Shown: in pieces, positions 35,076 to 48,265 of the stretch | Layout: the number at the start of each line of letters is the position of its first letter | Numbering within the stretch: the stretch's first letter is position 1 | NCBI GenBank assembly: GCA_025602915.1 | Contig: JAHLJZ010000012.1 | Location: 248,001-312,000 of the forward strand | Direction of reading: 5' to 3' | Source: Paraphysoderma sedebokerense | Taxonomy: Eukaryota; Blastocladiomycota; Physodermatomycetes; Physodermatales; Physodermataceae | Length of the DNA stretch: 64,000 nucleotides | The notes under the pieces: generated by a model | What the model was told of the DNA's origin: nothing | Database searches by the model: none | Seen by the model: the letters and a program-made list of their open reading frames with translations, nothing else | Made by a program: the position numbers and the translations under genes

Positions 35076-37744
35076 TCAGCCTTTTCCTTTGCTGTATTGT
35101 AACTGCTGGTCCAAACCTGAGAATAGTTTCTCCTTTACTTCCATACCGGCCACTATTATCGAAGTCTTCCTTCTGGTAAGATTGAAATTGCTGCATTTGT
35201 CTTTACTATCCCCTAGTTTTAAACTTGAAGAGATGATATCCGATATCCCACTTGGTGTTGTAAGTGATGACTCCCTACCCTTTTCTCCGGCTGGAGTCAT
35301 CGATCCGATCTTCGCATCTCTATTGAACGAATTCCTCCATTTAATGTTGTGTGCGTTCAGTGAAGTAAGAATCGTCAGATTGCCCCCATTATTTAAAGGA
35401 ACGTTTTGCGATGTTACTGATCCTCGGTGAGACGTTGTATATCGGGATGTTGATGAGTTGTTCGAGCCTTGTTTCGTAGGAGATAAAATGATGACTTGCG
35501 AGAGTTGATTTGATTCTTCTGTCAAAGAAGAGTTACTAGGAACTTCAGCATTGTCTGAACTACTTGAATCTAATGATTTGCTACGGGGTGAGGAAAGCGA
35601 TTTTCCAGGCTTTACAATATCGCTAGTTGAATCGATGGGACTGGATATCTCTTCATTTGACGTAACCGGACTGCGTATGCACCTTGTACGGTTTAAGCGG
35701 TAAACTGCTATCACTACATTTGTTATTTTCTGGGTGTCGAAAATTGTGAAAATTGTAACCGATTGAACGATATCGGAATTATCAAAACACTGCGCGTTCT
35801 ACATTATCAGTAATTCATTGCGCTTACCTTCCAACGTTGTTCCGATTTATATTTTTTCATCATTTCTAACACAGTATGATGCGCCGTCTCTACCTGTTGT
35901 CCTTGGCCCTACAAAATGAATCACATGTTATCAAAATTTGGCCTTCATATTAACAGTTCATGAGATCAAGGAGAGGTAAATATGTATATGATCTACAAAC
36001 CGTTATCCAAGGGTGCTGCAGAATTTCCTTTGCTGTCATTCTCATTGCAGGATCTACTTCCAGCATTTTTTCCAACAAATTTCGGGCTATTGATTGGAAC
36101 AATGTTATCTTAGAAAGAATCTTATAATCACAGTGGAGAAGGAATCATTTCAGCAATAATATGAACCCAAAGAATCTAAAGCGTACCATTTGACGAGACT
36201 TCATTCCAAGCAGCTGAATCATACGTAATTTTTCCTTTACTAGTTTGTTCTATTAACTCCGCTTCCGCCTCCTTTGTGTAGTTTCGAAGTCTATTCAAGC
36301 GTTGGCGCGCGAAAATTATGGTGTTACGCGGGATAATACAGGTGAGATCAGGAAGTTATCAGTTATCAGGCTCTGGTGTTGTCCTCATCTATGACTTATG
36401 ATGCGTCTGTGGATAAAGGGGATAAAAAAGGACATACAGGAGATACATTAAGATTCCAATACTCCAGATGTCACATTGTTGGGAGTACCCTTGCTTAGCG
36501 ACAACTTCGGGTGCTAAACGCCGGGATATCGTACCAGCATCACAAGTTATTTGACACGGAATTTTAGTGTGAGTTCGCTGTGATGTCCCGAATCTAGAAT
36601 TTAGGATGTGTCAACAAACCCATATACAGTGGAGTCCCACAAACATTCTCCATTAGCCTTTCGTTTCCAGATCCTGTCAGTCCCGCTAATCCAAAATCTG
36701 ATAATTTGATGTCATACGGATCGTCCGGATTTTGTGCCGATAGAAGTATATTTTCGGGCTGTTGCGTAAAGCGGCAATGAGGTTAAAGAGGAACATTACA
36801 GCATCATTGTGTAGATTTGATGAAAAATTGTGACAGAAAACAGACTTTTATATCTCGATGAACTATTCCATGATCGTGCAGATAGGCTATCATTCATTAA
36901 CAAATGGTGAATGAGTCGAATTAGAAACCGTGCTACGCCTGGACCCTTTACGGTGGTACACACCAATCGCATCAGCTAATCTTGTAATGATAATTTTCAC
37001 ATCATCTTCCTTGATTTTAGTTCTAGTTTGAAGACGTTGCACAAGTTCTCCTCCGTTGCAACTGATTTGAATTGATTGAACCCATATGTTATTTAATGCC
37101 GATAGTGTCGAAAATCAATGAAGCGGGACGTTAGTGAATGTCGACAATGTCATCATATTAGGATTTCAAAAACATACTACTCCATAACTAAATACACTTT
37201 GTCTGCTGTTTCATATATCGCTTTCATCCTAACAATATATTTATGTCGAACTTTTTTTAGGATTTCCATTTCACGATTCAATTGGTCCATTTGTGCTGGG
37301 GAACGCAACGGCTTTCTAAGAATTTTACAGGCATATATTTCTTTGGTTTCCTTTTCGTGAATTAGTCGAACTGTGCCGAACGCTCCCCTAAGTCAATCAA
37401 CACAACATTTTAGTATACTGTATGAAACCAACATAAAGATCACAAGCAAGACTGAAAGAATTCTATGGTACAGTTTAAAAACAATAATTCACACAATGAT
37501 TCGATGTCATCAATTGTTTAGACCATCGAGAGGCAACACTGAATCAAACCGGATTGTTCAAATAAGATTGACAATGTTAATTCTTGACATACTTTCCCAG
37601 TTTGCTTCCCATATCATATTTCTCTTTTATTCTTACTTTGTCGGAGCATCTAAAATGATCCACTTTAGAATCGCTATGTATCTCCTGTAAGTTATTATGC
37701 TTCGACCGTCGCCGCATGTTGTTCAGTTCCATATTTATATTCAT
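35076..37744 (-). CDS. CAMK-type Ser/Thr protein kinase
   Basis: Many short exons on the minus strand. The N-terminus (MNINMELNNMRRRSKHNN) is basic and short, then YDMGSKLGKGAFGTVRLIHE opens the kinase domain with the Gly loop split by an intron. Next come IYACKIL (the ATP Lys), LNREMEILKKVRHKYIVRM, VYLVMEY, AYLHDHGIVHRDIK (catalytic HRD), PENILL, IKLSDFGLAG, CGTPLY and QCDIWSIG. The domain ends LLEKMLEVDPAMRMTAKEIL, QHPWIT. This layout fits the CAMK group. I see no FHA or calmodulin-binding segment. The C-terminal tail (35076-35714) is Ser/Asn/Thr-rich and disordered, probably regulatory and phosphorylated. Substrate and pathway are not evident. Confidence 0.82.
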
Positions 37745-38263
37745 TGTGGTATTCCGAGAACCGACTTATAACAGCTTCTTGGGCCCTTAGTTCGTAAATG
37801 AAGAAGGACAAGAGGGGATTGAACAATCTTCTAAATATGGATGCGGATCCATAAATCGCATGGGGATGATCTAGAAATATTTATTTTCGCTGGGAGACGT
37901 GTGCGAGAATTATGTGAACAAAGAACATGTAAGTCGTAGGATCCTAATCCAAATGTGGTTTAGATATTTCAGATGTAGATAAAGCAGTGATAAAATTTCT
38001 ATACTCTATAGGCAGTTCAGCTGTTGATAACGAGGATATCTCCTGCGACAATGACCTGTTCACGTACCTCACACATAAATCGTAATCTCCGATTATAAAT
38101 GAATTTTGATGTCACTGTTAAGTTTTTATTGTTGTTTCTGTAGAGAATAGAAAGCGCGGTTAAAAGCCAGAATAATAATTTTTAAAGTCTTTCAAGCACA
38201 ATAGCAAGATCGTCAAAGCGATTGCTCTGTTCATGGGTTGATGAACTTCGCAGTACCACTAAA
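37745..38263. other. Divergent promoter region
   Basis: Shared upstream region of the kinase (minus) and the MRM2-like gene (plus). AT-rich; no frame supported. Confidence 0.5.
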
Positions 38264-39579
38264 ATGAACTCCAAACTATTCGTATCTTTGCCAAATGCTA
38301 CTACAACAGCTTATTCGTCGCTGAATCACTTCTTGCGTGCTAGAAACTATTCTTCGTAAGTTGGTCGGTCTTCCTTCGTCCACATTCTGAATCTGTCTTA
38401 CAAAAAGTTTCATCAATAACAGTAAACGGTGGTTGGACCGTCATATGAAAGATCCTTATGTTCGAGAATCTGTTAAACAGAATTACAGATCCAGAGCAGC
38501 CTTTAAGTTAATAGAGATACAAAAGAAATATGGTATCCTGAAAAAGGGAGATGTTGTTGTTGGTAATGTTGACATCAGGGACAGTTTCTTCCTTATTCTA
38601 GTTCAATTTTCTACGTTTAACTTCGGTTTCCAAATTGTTGATACCTTCCATTTCAGACCGTTGTTTGAGTTCTTGACTATTTCTCCCTGCTATCGAGTAC
38701 GTCATCGCCTTTGTGGAATGCGAAACTCTAACTCCGTCTAAACTAGATGCTGGGGCTGCGCCTGGAGGCTGGTCCCAGATAGCAGCTCAATATGTAAACT
38801 CATCTGCTTCACCCTCTACGGTCGCTGGTATTCCTATAGCATCTGATGTAAAATATTCCGGTGGATCTAGTGACACAACAGAGGAGAAACCGGCTCTTCG
38901 GACGGTGAAAAAAAAAGGACGGAAAGGGTTATTAATATCAATCGACCTCCTTCCGATGTCGCCAGTCGATAATACTATATTCATACAAGGGGCAAGTGTC
39001 AAAGTCTATTGAAGTCAAATCAATGTAGTTGAATCTAATTCTCGCTGTGAATTCCTTCTGTATCTATCGTTAAACGTTTCCGGTATTGCATTCGCTACCT
39101 TACAGGATTTCTCGTCGGCAGATATTCAATCAAAACTATTAGATCAGCTGCGATTCCGCTTAAACATCCCGTCTACGACAGTCGGGCTGCCTACCAATAC
39201 ACAAGAACTGCGCTTGATAGATGCAATAATATCCGATATGGCTCCATCCTTTTCAGGCAATCCGACTATCGATCATCTCAAAACGAATGATTTATGTTTG
39301 TCCGTGTTTTATTTCGCGCAAACAATATTAAAACCTAATGGGACATTGGTTTGCAAGGTCTGCCTTCGAGTGCACTTTGATCTTTCAAATGTTTCGAAGT
39401 TTTCACTGACTGTAAGTTTATGGTAACCGTAGACACTCCAAGGTTCGGAATTTCTTGCTCTTCGGAAAGCTCTGAGCCAATCATTTGAAAGTGTGTATTA
39501 CTTTAAACCAAGAAGTTCACGATCTGAGAGCAAAGAAGGATATTTTGTTTGTAAGGGATTCAAAAATTCTGGCGAGTAG
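38264..39579 (+). CDS. MRM2: Mitochondrial 2'-O-rRNA methyltransferase (MRM2/FtsJ family)
   Basis: RrmJ/FtsJ-family enzyme that methylates a uridine ribose in the large mitochondrial rRNA using S-adenosylmethionine. The N-terminus (MNSKLFVSLPNATTTAYSSL) resembles a mitochondrial leader. Then RSRAAFKLIEIQKKYGILKK (catalytic Lys in RAAFKL), LDAGAAPGGWSQIAAQYV (SAM-binding Gly loop), LLISIDLLPM, DAIISDMAPSFSGN (catalytic Asp), NGTLVCKV (catalytic Lys) and SESKEGYFVCKGFK (catalytic Glu). The full K-D-K-E set is visible. A loop insert of about 40 residues after the Gly loop is longer than in bacterial FtsJ. At least one intron lies around 38565-38740. Confidence 0.9.
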
Positions 39580-39697
39580 ATATAGCAGTCAAGAGGAACT
39601 TCAGTTTTCATGGCGGGGACCATATAGAAGAGTTTAAATGCATAACACTTGTATCTACTGCGAAGTCCATTCGTCATGGGAAAGACATCTCCAGCAA

Positions 39698-41493
39698 TCA
39701 TGCGACAATTGCTCCGTATACATGAAACATAACACCCAACGTCACATAGGATGTAAACTGTTTTTTACCCCACAATTTTGTAATGAATAGCATCGGCGTC
39801 TGTATTTCCATGTCAGGGTTTTTGAACTTCCCCGATATGGCCCGCAGTCTTCTGATCTTGATGTTAAATACATAAACACTCAGAATTCTGGCAGCTAATA
39901 TTGTTAGGATGGTAGCAAATGCCGTCCATGCTATTAATTCAAACCTCAATCGATCTTGGATATTCTTGTCTCCAAGTTTCGGAATGCTTATCTCCGATTT
40001 AAAGTAAGAATTAATCAAGTTTGCCACGCTAAAAATTATTAGAGCTGACAACCGCCCTATTAATGTCTGTTCCGACCTTTGGATTTGCAAGCGCAGATCC
40101 GTAGAAATAACCGGGATAGATGATGTCTCGTCAGGCGCAGCTGAAATGTTCATTAAAGTTGTATTTGACTCCATATTCACGATAGGCGCAGTAAATTTGA
40201 GTTTCCCGTCCGGTCTCAATATTGATACTCCTGAAGATAGTTGAAGCACTAGGTCGTCCAAGAGGCCTGTATCTATTAATGGCAGATATCAGTACACGAT
40301 GGTCTTCAACGAATAAAGAATTTTACGTACCTCGCAAAGCAGCAACTAATGTTTCGAGAAATTGGCATTAGATGTAGTTACCCGGAAGTGAAGCGTAAAG
40401 TGAACAACTTACCAGCAAAATTAAGCAAAGCGAATTGAGGTAGCGATGCCATATCAGCTGTTTGAAATGTATATTGCATGACAATACAATCCTCTGCAAA
40501 CTGCAGCTTGGTTCGTCATTTAGTTTAAATATGCCAGAAGGAACGCTGAACTACCTACTCTAAAATAATACGTATGCCACAGATCCATGGAGGCAAAAGC
40601 GATGCTGTAGATATACTCGACCAGCAAAACTATATAACTGACACAAAAGCGATAACTCAATAATACGCCGAGAGGATATGACTTTACTATTAATGGAAAT
40701 TGTTTTTTGTATGTCTGGAACCCATATTGAAAGAAAATGAACCCGAAAGGGATCGTTGCGCAACTCACGACATAGTCGAAGCGTCGATTCGAGGAAATTC
40801 TTTCCCCTTTTTTCTTATCACGAATTAACATTGCTGTCCAAGTTAAAACATCTATTAGTGCCGGAATACCTAAGAAATGGGCTGGAATGTATATGGCCAA
40901 GAAACTTATTAGCACTACAACTAGAGGACAGATGAACAATGATGTCGGATAATTCGGCAGGTGTGCAATAATACTGGACATTCGGAAACGAATTATTATT
41001 GGGATAAAAATTTTCGACAATAGAGTGATATTTCCTATGTGTTAGACCAGAAGGAACTGTCAATTCGCGAGATAACATTATCTATTATCAATATATGATC
41101 AACGCACTTACCCGCGATAAATTTCAGTAATGTCGGATGAATTGAAATGAATCCCGGATAGTATAACCCTTTCTGTTCATCCATTACTATGTCCCACCCT
41201 ATTTCGGTTGCGCTGTCTAAGACGTATAATGCACAAACTGCCGCAATAAGTGACATCAATACTTTTCGAAGCAGCCTATCTTCCTTCAACGTTGGATAAA
41301 CCAGATAAAAAGGGAATATTATAATGCACATATCCATTAAAGACATGATGCCAGTTGTAATGCTTTCAATACGGTAAGTACTAAAATTCTTGACTTCGGC
41401 CAGAGATAATTTTGTGGCAAACGTTACGCATAATGCTGTCAAATTAGAGATAAAAAATAAATAGGTCGCTGTAGAAAGATATTGTTGATACAT
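39698..41493 (-). CDS. Multispan membrane protein, tandem paralogue A
   Basis: About five exons, with roughly nine or ten hydrophobic segments. Exon 1 starts MYQQYLSTATYLFFISNLTA and ends at KFIAGK. The next exon carries FICPLVVVLISFLAIYIPAH and FDYVVSCATIPFGFIFFQYG, then SYPLGVLLSYRFCVSYIVLL. A short exon ends ALLNFAG, a candidate 15-nt microexon (40331-40345) adds VAALR, and the last exon starts LLDDLVLQLSSG and ends VMFHVYGAIVA. I recognise no family and cannot assign a function. The downstream copy (41980-43770) is a paralogue: about four in five residues match in exon 1, but a 645-bp tract is identical. Confidence 0.65.
39861..40505. repeat. Direct repeat copy 1, identical conversion tract
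   Basis: 645 bp identical by eye to 42143-42787 (offset 2282), covering part of the last exon, two introns, the microexon and a short exon. One mismatch lies at 39860, after which identity continues for about 20 bp. Confidence 0.85.
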
Positions 41494-41979
41494 TCGTATT
41501 AACTATAACGATATTAGAAAGTATTTGCTAACTGAGTTCCTGAAATGTCGCCGTCTAATTGAAATTCTTGCTGTCCGTTGTTCTGGCGAAACATTTGCCA
41601 CTTGTTCACGGGCCAAAGGCAATATTCGCGCAGCTAAGAATTTGCAAGTTTTATTCCCTCAGTACACTATAACTTAAAAGTTATCAGAAGGTTTTTACTA
41701 ACTGCAAACTGTTGTCAAAACCCTCAGGTTCGAAATTTACATTATGGAGGCACCGCTGTCATTTGAAGTCTGTTGAATACTAAAAGGAGAAGTGGCTGAC
41801 TTGAGAACTAAAAAAATGTAAAATAAGATGCTTGTTTGGATGTAATATAATTGTTGGTATGCCCTATAGATGTAGAACATAAGGGAACTGTATTTCGCAT
41901 CTATTACAATGGAAAGACAGCGAAAATAAACAATTTCATACATCAATGAATCGAGAGCGCTAAGTATTTTCATTTAAGA
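41494..41979. other. Spacer between tandem paralogues
   Basis: Upstream of paralogue A and downstream of B. A minus-strand frame (41737-41973) is open and partly hydrophobic but shares nothing visible with either paralogue; I leave it unassigned. Confidence 0.4.
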
Positions 41980-43770
41980 TTATGCGACAATTGCTCCGTA
42001 TACATGAAACATAACACCCAACGTCACGTAGAATGTAAATTGCCTTTTACCCCATAATTTTGTAGAGAATAGCACTGGAGTTTGCACTTCCATTTCAGCT
42101 TTTTTGAATTTACTCGAGATGGCCCGCAGTCTTCTGATCTTCATGTTAAATACATAAACACTCAGAATTCTGGCAGCTAATATTGTTAGGATGGTAGCAA
42201 ATGCCGTCCATGCTATTAATTCAAACCTCAATCGATCTTGGATATTCTTGTCTCCAAGTTTCGGAATGCTTATCTCCGATTTAAAGTAAGAATTAATCAA
42301 GTTTGCCACGCTAAAAATTATTAGAGCTGACAACCGCCCTATTAATGTCTGTTCCGACCTTTGGATTTGCAAGCGCAGATCCGTAGAAATAACCGGGATA
42401 GATGATGTCTCGTCAGGCGCAGCTGAAATGTTCATTAAAGTTGTATTTGACTCCATATTCACGATAGGCGCAGTAAATTTGAGTTTCCCGTCCGGTCTCA
42501 ATATTGATACTCCTGAAGATAGTTGAAGCACTAGGTCGTCCAAGAGGCCTGTATCTATTAATGGCAGATATCAGTACACGATGGTCTTCAACGAATAAAG
42601 AATTTTACGTACCTCGCAAAGCAGCAACTAATGTTTCGAGAAATTGGCATTAGATGTAGTTACCCGGAAGTGAAGCGTAAAGTGAACAACTTACCAGCAA
42701 AATTAAGCAAAGCGAATTGAGGTAGCGATGCCATATCAGCTGTTTGAAATGTATATTGCATGACAATACAATCCTCTGCAAACTGCAATTTGGGTCAATA
42801 TTATGCTGAACAGGCCAGAAGAAACGCTGAACTACGTACTCTAAAATAATACGTATGCCACAGATCCATGGAGGCAAAACCAATGCTGTAGATGTACTCG
42901 ACCACTAAAACTATATAACTGACACAGAAACGATAACTCAATAATACGGCGAGAGGATATGATTTGACTATTAATGGAAACTGCTTCTTAAAAGCCTGGA
43001 AACCATAATTAAAAAAAATGAATGCGAAAGGAACAATCGCGCAGGTCACAACATATTCGAAGCGGCGGTAGGGTGATATCCTTTCCCCTTTTTTCTTATC
43101 ACGAATTAGGATTACTGTGCAGACAAATATATCTAGTACTGCAGGAATATAAAGATACTGCGGGGGAATATATATCGCTAGGAAACTTATCGATACGATA
43201 AATAAGGGCGAAATGAACACTAATGTTGGGAATGTCGGCAGCTGTGTGAGAACATTTGTCATGCGAAACCGAATAAGTACCGGTATAAAAATTTTAGACA
43301 GCAGGGTGAGATTACCTATGGAATTTTTACGAGGATAAAATGGTCAATTGCAAAATGACACATGCATGCATTATGGCATATCACTTACCTGCGATGAACT
43401 TTAACAGTGTCGGGTGCATAGAAATAACGCCAGGATAGTATAACCCTTTGCGTTCATCCATCACTATATCCCATCCTATTTCCGTTACACTGTCTAAGAT
43501 GTATAATGTACAAACTGCGCTAATAATCGATACCAATATTCGTCGAAGCAGTCTATCGTCCTTCAGCGCCGGATAAACCAGATAAAAAGGGAAGATTACA
43601 ATGCAAATATCCATCAAAGACATGATGCAAGTTGTAATACTTTCAGTACGGTAGGTGCCAAATTTCGCGACTTCGACCAGGGATAACTTTGTGGCAAATG
43701 TTACACATAATGCTGCCAAGTTAGATATAAAGAATAAAAAGGTGGTTGTAGAGAGATATTGCTGATACAT
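41980..43770 (-). CDS. Multispan membrane protein, tandem paralogue B
   Basis: Same exon plan as paralogue A. It starts MYQQYLSTTTFLFFISNLAA at 43770; an in-frame ATG at 43812 would add 14 residues, but A begins at the equivalent of 43770, so I prefer that. The first exon and the very C-terminus differ from A at many positions, while the middle tract is identical to A, including introns and the microexon (42613-42627). The last exon ends VMFHVYGAIVA in both. Function unknown. The shared exon phases and adjacency mark a tandem duplication. Confidence 0.65.
42143..42787. repeat. Direct repeat copy 2, identical conversion tract
   Basis: Partner of 39861-40505. Sequence on both sides drops sharply to diverged similarity: after 42787 the match ends within a few bases, and before 42143 the coding sequence differs at many positions. 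Confidence 0.85.
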
Positions 43771-44495
43771 TTTCGTCGAATTCGAAATATAAGAAAGTAC
43801 AATTTGAATCAACCGTCACCGCCGCTTCTTCGAAGTCCGGCTCGTTGGAATAGGAGGGGAGGTTATTAATACTCCCAACTCCAAAAGCGTGGAGTATTGT
43901 TTGCGTGTCCCGTCACGCTGCACCTTCGCCGTTTCCTCTCTATTGCCTAATCATAAATACATCCCAGTCTAATTTTGTTCTCTTAGATTGCATGGTTCCT
44001 TAATTTGACTTTCTGAATGAGTGAAGACGAGCTTCGCCTGTCCCTCCACGCGCAGCACACTTCAGTAATAACGGAATCGGGTAAATGGCATGTAAATCTC
44101 CAAGATGAACGTAACCGCTGTGGACTCAGGATCAGTCAGCGATATTCATTGTCTCGTATACAGGACCTGAAAGTTGCGACAATAGAGGTATTCGATGGAG
44201 AATATTACCATTCGCTGATATTCACAAACTTTTTGAAGTATTTACAATTTTCCACTCACTCTGACAACAAACAATCTTCCAGAATAAATCAACCCTATAT
44301 CTCTCAAACAAAATAATGCGAAGATCGCAACATTCAGTGAATCCTGAAGAACGCGCAAAACTTTCCAACACGGAAAATGACTTTAAAATCAACTTATACA
44401 ATGTCACCTTCACCTAAAACTGCAACAGCTACGCCGACTCAAAACGACTGAAGAGCTTTGAATCCAAAAAAATTTAAGCATAGAACAAAGTTCTG
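43771..44495. other. Intergenic stretch with a possible small gene
   Basis: Between paralogue B and the RRM gene. A plus-strand start at 44017 opens a charged 21-residue segment (MSEDELRLSLHAQHTSVITE) followed by a GT donor, and a later acceptor before about 44336 could add VNPEERAKLSNTENDFKINL. This is a weak candidate for a small spliced gene with no family match; otherwise nothing is seen. Confidence 0.3.
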
Positions 44496-47480
44496 TTATT
44501 CCTCGACCGTCCAGCCAAGATGACCTTCTCTTTTTTCTCTGCCATCATGGGTTCTCGGCGGTGTTACTGGAGAACCGAATCCAAGGGGAGAGGGAGAATG
44601 GCTGGCCGCGCGAGACGGTGATTGCGAGCTAGAAGAAGCGGTACTTGAAGATGACGTTAATAAACCTAATCGATCGGCTGGGCTTCTAGAGGGACTACGA
44701 AATGAATGATTCCCCGATCCAGTCGGGGCAGTAGTAAGATTTGAATTGCGAGAGTCGCTTCCATTTCCATTTCCATTCCTAGTTTGATTTCCATTTCCAT
44801 GGCCGTTTCCGTTACCTGGTCTTGATCCTGGCGCATTTGACATATTGTTCCTTTCAGCCGGAGAATACATTGTACTTCCCGGCGCTCCGAAAGTCCCGAT
44901 AGGTGTTGCAGCGTCTGTTGATCCGTAATTAGACAAACCCATTGGAGCAGGCGGAAACATCGGAATTAAGTGAGGAGGAACCGGCGCCTGAACGACAGGC
45001 ATAGGAGGAGAGGTTGGATAAACCGAAGGGCGAATGGTATGTCCGTAAAATGATGTTCCAATAGGGGACTTTTGCTGATCCTGTGATTGAGATTGAGGCT
45101 GCTGTACTGAAGGCACGTTTAGAGATGAATTACGAGTTGAATTGTTTGATGCAGAGCTATAAAACTTATCGGAAGTGGGGTATGGGGGTGTTAGGGGCGT
45201 TGAGCTTTGCTGGGGTTGCAATTCTTGGGCCCAAGGTTGATATGTACTGTTGTATTGAGTCGATTGGGAGTTCGTTGCTATATTTTGGATAGAAGCATAC
45301 GATTGTTGGCCAATCTGAGAGCCACCAGGAATTACCGCCTGTTGTGTCGGAGAAACGGATTGCCCAGAATATACGTAATTCGATGAAGTTTTGACTGATG
45401 ACTGAGCAGAACCTAACATTTGTGGTGTAACGTACATGTAAGGGTACGTATACAATTCAGCGGCAAGTGCGGTAGGACCTATAATTGACCACTTAATATC
45501 TTCCTTACGAAAGAAATGTAATTGATACAACAAACCTCTAGCGGTTAATGGCGAGTAAGGAGGGGATATTTCCTGTGGTCGATACTGACAATACTGTGTC
45601 AAAAATGGAATGGAAAGAGTCAACTGAAGATTTGGCTTGTTGAACACTAACCCTGTAATCCCCACCTTCTCCTGCACGACCCGTCCCAACTCCAACGAAC
45701 CCACCACGTCCAATCGCCGGTAGGACGGGAGAAGGAGGAAGCATTCCATAGACAGCAGAAGGACTGGCTGAAACTGGGGAAAAGGGCATACCAGCCATAG
45801 GGGTATACGTTGGCTGCTGTTGAACTGCTTTAGTACTGTGAAGGAATGGGACTAAAGACATCATTTGCTTCTTTTGAGCTCGAGATTCCGCAGTTTCCCT
45901 CAGTGTTACACGGATTCGACGTCCTTCAAATTCAGTTGAATTCTGGTAGATTTGCAACAGTCAGCCAATAGTTCGTGATTGTAAGGTTAATGATAGAGCC
46001 ACTCGTACTTCTGCCTCAACGGCATATTGAGCACTTCCTTCGGTTGAAAATTTAATAAATGCAAACGCCATTCTTCCCTCTGTCCAAACCAAATTAATTA
46101 ATTAATATTTCAAGAATTTTAGCAATCTGAAGTACGAACCAGGAGTTGGGGCCGCTTTATTTACTAGATTAATTGACTCTATTTCACCGTACCTTGAGAA
46201 TCGATCACGCAACGTTTGTTCGGTGACCTCCATCGGATTCAGTTGGCCAACAAATATACTAAATGAATCCACCTCCGTTTGCCTCTTATCGATGTTTGCG
46301 GCCCACTCAACCGCCCAACGATTTTGATTACGTAAATTCTACCAAGTTGACATCGATCTTATTAGCAACAACTCAACTGTTAGAATTCACAAAGCAATCT
46401 GTTACCAAATATGCACGAATCGCGTCTTCTCTGAACTGAAACTTTACGAATCCACAACCCTTGGATCTTCCTGTTTGATAATTCTGCAATATGGTTACAT
46501 CTTCTAACGGTCCGTACTTTTCTAATTGCCTTCTTAATGCCTAAAATGATTATCATTGTCAATGATTGTCAATGAAAAATAGAATTTTCTCGTCACATCA
46601 CTTGATTGACAAACAGACCTCTTCAGTTAGAGTTTTGGGAAATTTTGCGAGGAATAATGTTCGATTCACCCTAGCTTGTTCAACACGAATATGGCGATTG
46701 TCTAAAACAGTGTTATGGCCTTCTGTCATAGCCCTATGAGCATCGCTTACATTCTGAGAAATGAAGATTAATAATGAGAGAATGCAAATCATCTGAGCTT
46801 TAATCAAAGCAGGAAGTACCAAGTATTGAACGAATGCATAGGGTCTGTTCATCCAATCCTTTTGCACTTTCACATTTAAGATTGTGCCCCATTGCGAAAA
46901 ATGCCGATAAACGGACTCGGTTAGACGTTCTTCCGATCGATGAGCATTCAATCTGCAATTATAATACATTAGTAATTGTTCAGTGGCGTTCATTGTGAGA
47001 GGTTTAAAGCAATGATGGAAGATGAATACAGACGAAGCTACAAAAAGGCAAGCTTGGGGATTCCCTTTCAGTGCGCTAAGATCAGGCCCTGCTTCTAAAT
47101 GACGATAATCATTAGATTGCCAAATATCACTAACAGGTGGAAAAAATCAATCTACCTTCTTCAGTTTCTTCGCGATGACGCGGTTCGCGGTCGCCCTCTC
47201 GGTCTTGTTCTGATGTGGCAGTACTCGAAACTCCGAGACTCCGTTCCAGTTGAGATGCCAATTCATCCACGCTAGATCCTTCCGCTGATGTTGCCAATTT
47301 TTGATTGCTGATATAAGTATTCTCTCTCCGTTCTTCTGAAGCTTGATCATGCCCATTGCTAGTGTAGCCTGTGAAAGCTGCTTCTTCATATTCGCGATGC
47401 GGTGTTGGAGGGGCAGAACGTGGTGCAGCACTGGGCCGTCTTTGCGATGATGACGCCGAGTACGGATACATATACGACAT
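44496..47480 (-). CDS. Multi-RRM RNA-binding protein
   Basis: Minus-strand gene of about eight exons encoding at least three RNA-recognition motifs. The N-terminus is disordered (YSASSSQRRPSAAPRSAPPT). RRM 1: FSQWGTILNVKVQKDWMNRP with YAFVQYL (RNP1-like). RRM 2: RRQLEKYGPLEDVTILQNYQ with GRSKGCGFVKFQF (RNP1). RRM 3: SIFVGQLNPMEVTEQTLRDR (RNP2), FSRYGEIESI, RMAFAFIKF (RNP1) and EGRRIRVTLRE. The C-terminal half is a long Gln/Pro/Ser/Asn-rich region with a Gly/Asn repeat (GNGNGHGNGNQTRNGNGNG), typical of RNA-granule proteins. It resembles fungal Mug28-type and cell-fate RRM regulators; the exact orthologue is not clear. Confidence 0.78.
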
Positions 47481-48265
47481 CTCTGCGGTTGGAATAGAGA
47501 GATCGATTGCAAATGACAGTTAGAGATCCCAAAAATTTTAGAATGGTGAGGACAGCAAAGTCCAGATGGGAAATGAAAAAAAGAGTCACCTTTATGAAAG
47601 CTGAACTTGCGGTAAACGAATCGTTACACAAATGCGCGATGGTTTGTTGGAATTCCTATAACAAACGAATGGATTCAAGAATCATTGTTGAGACAAGAAT
47701 ACTTTAAGCGAAAAAGGTAGAGATGATGAATTCTTGTTTATTAGATTTCGGACATGGGTACAGAAAAGAATTAAATTGATGTCCATCGCCCGAAGAAATC
47801 TAAAACCAGATCAATTACATCAGTGAGCAGCGTCGTGTGACCTAACCTCTACCAAGAGCTACAGAAACGTATGGAAAACTATTGCAATAAACTTTCCCGG
47901 CAGTGGGATCACATCATTGAAACCTTAAGTAGCGCAGTGCCGCAGTGCCAGGCAGACGATAGAGTGAAAGCCAAACTTGTAGCGTCGGATGTATTTTGTG
48001 ATATGCATGGAGAATGAGGTTGACATCTATATTCGGGGATGAGGGTGCTGGGGCGAGACGACGGATATACATTGACAATGTCTGTATGTCGTTATATATA
48101 ATATACGAAGAGCTTCTCACATCTGGAGCGATTCCCCGTCCGAACCGTCATCCATGGACCGTGACACTCTCGTGCTGGCGTTGTTATCCAAGCTCTCATC
48201 ACCCACTCATCTCGCAACTCATTTGAAATAGTGCTTTTCTGTTCTCTCGTCTTGCATTCAACACC
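47481..48265. other. Divergent promoter region
   Basis: About 785 bp between the RRM gene (minus) and AP-1 sigma (plus). Short frames on both strands, no gene supported. C/T-rich just before the AP-1 sigma start. Confidence 0.5.

Noticed and set aside
41737-41973. Minus-strand frame between the tandem membrane paralogues
   Set aside because: It shares no sequence with either paralogue and has no start or splice context, so I did not call it a gene or a duplication relic.
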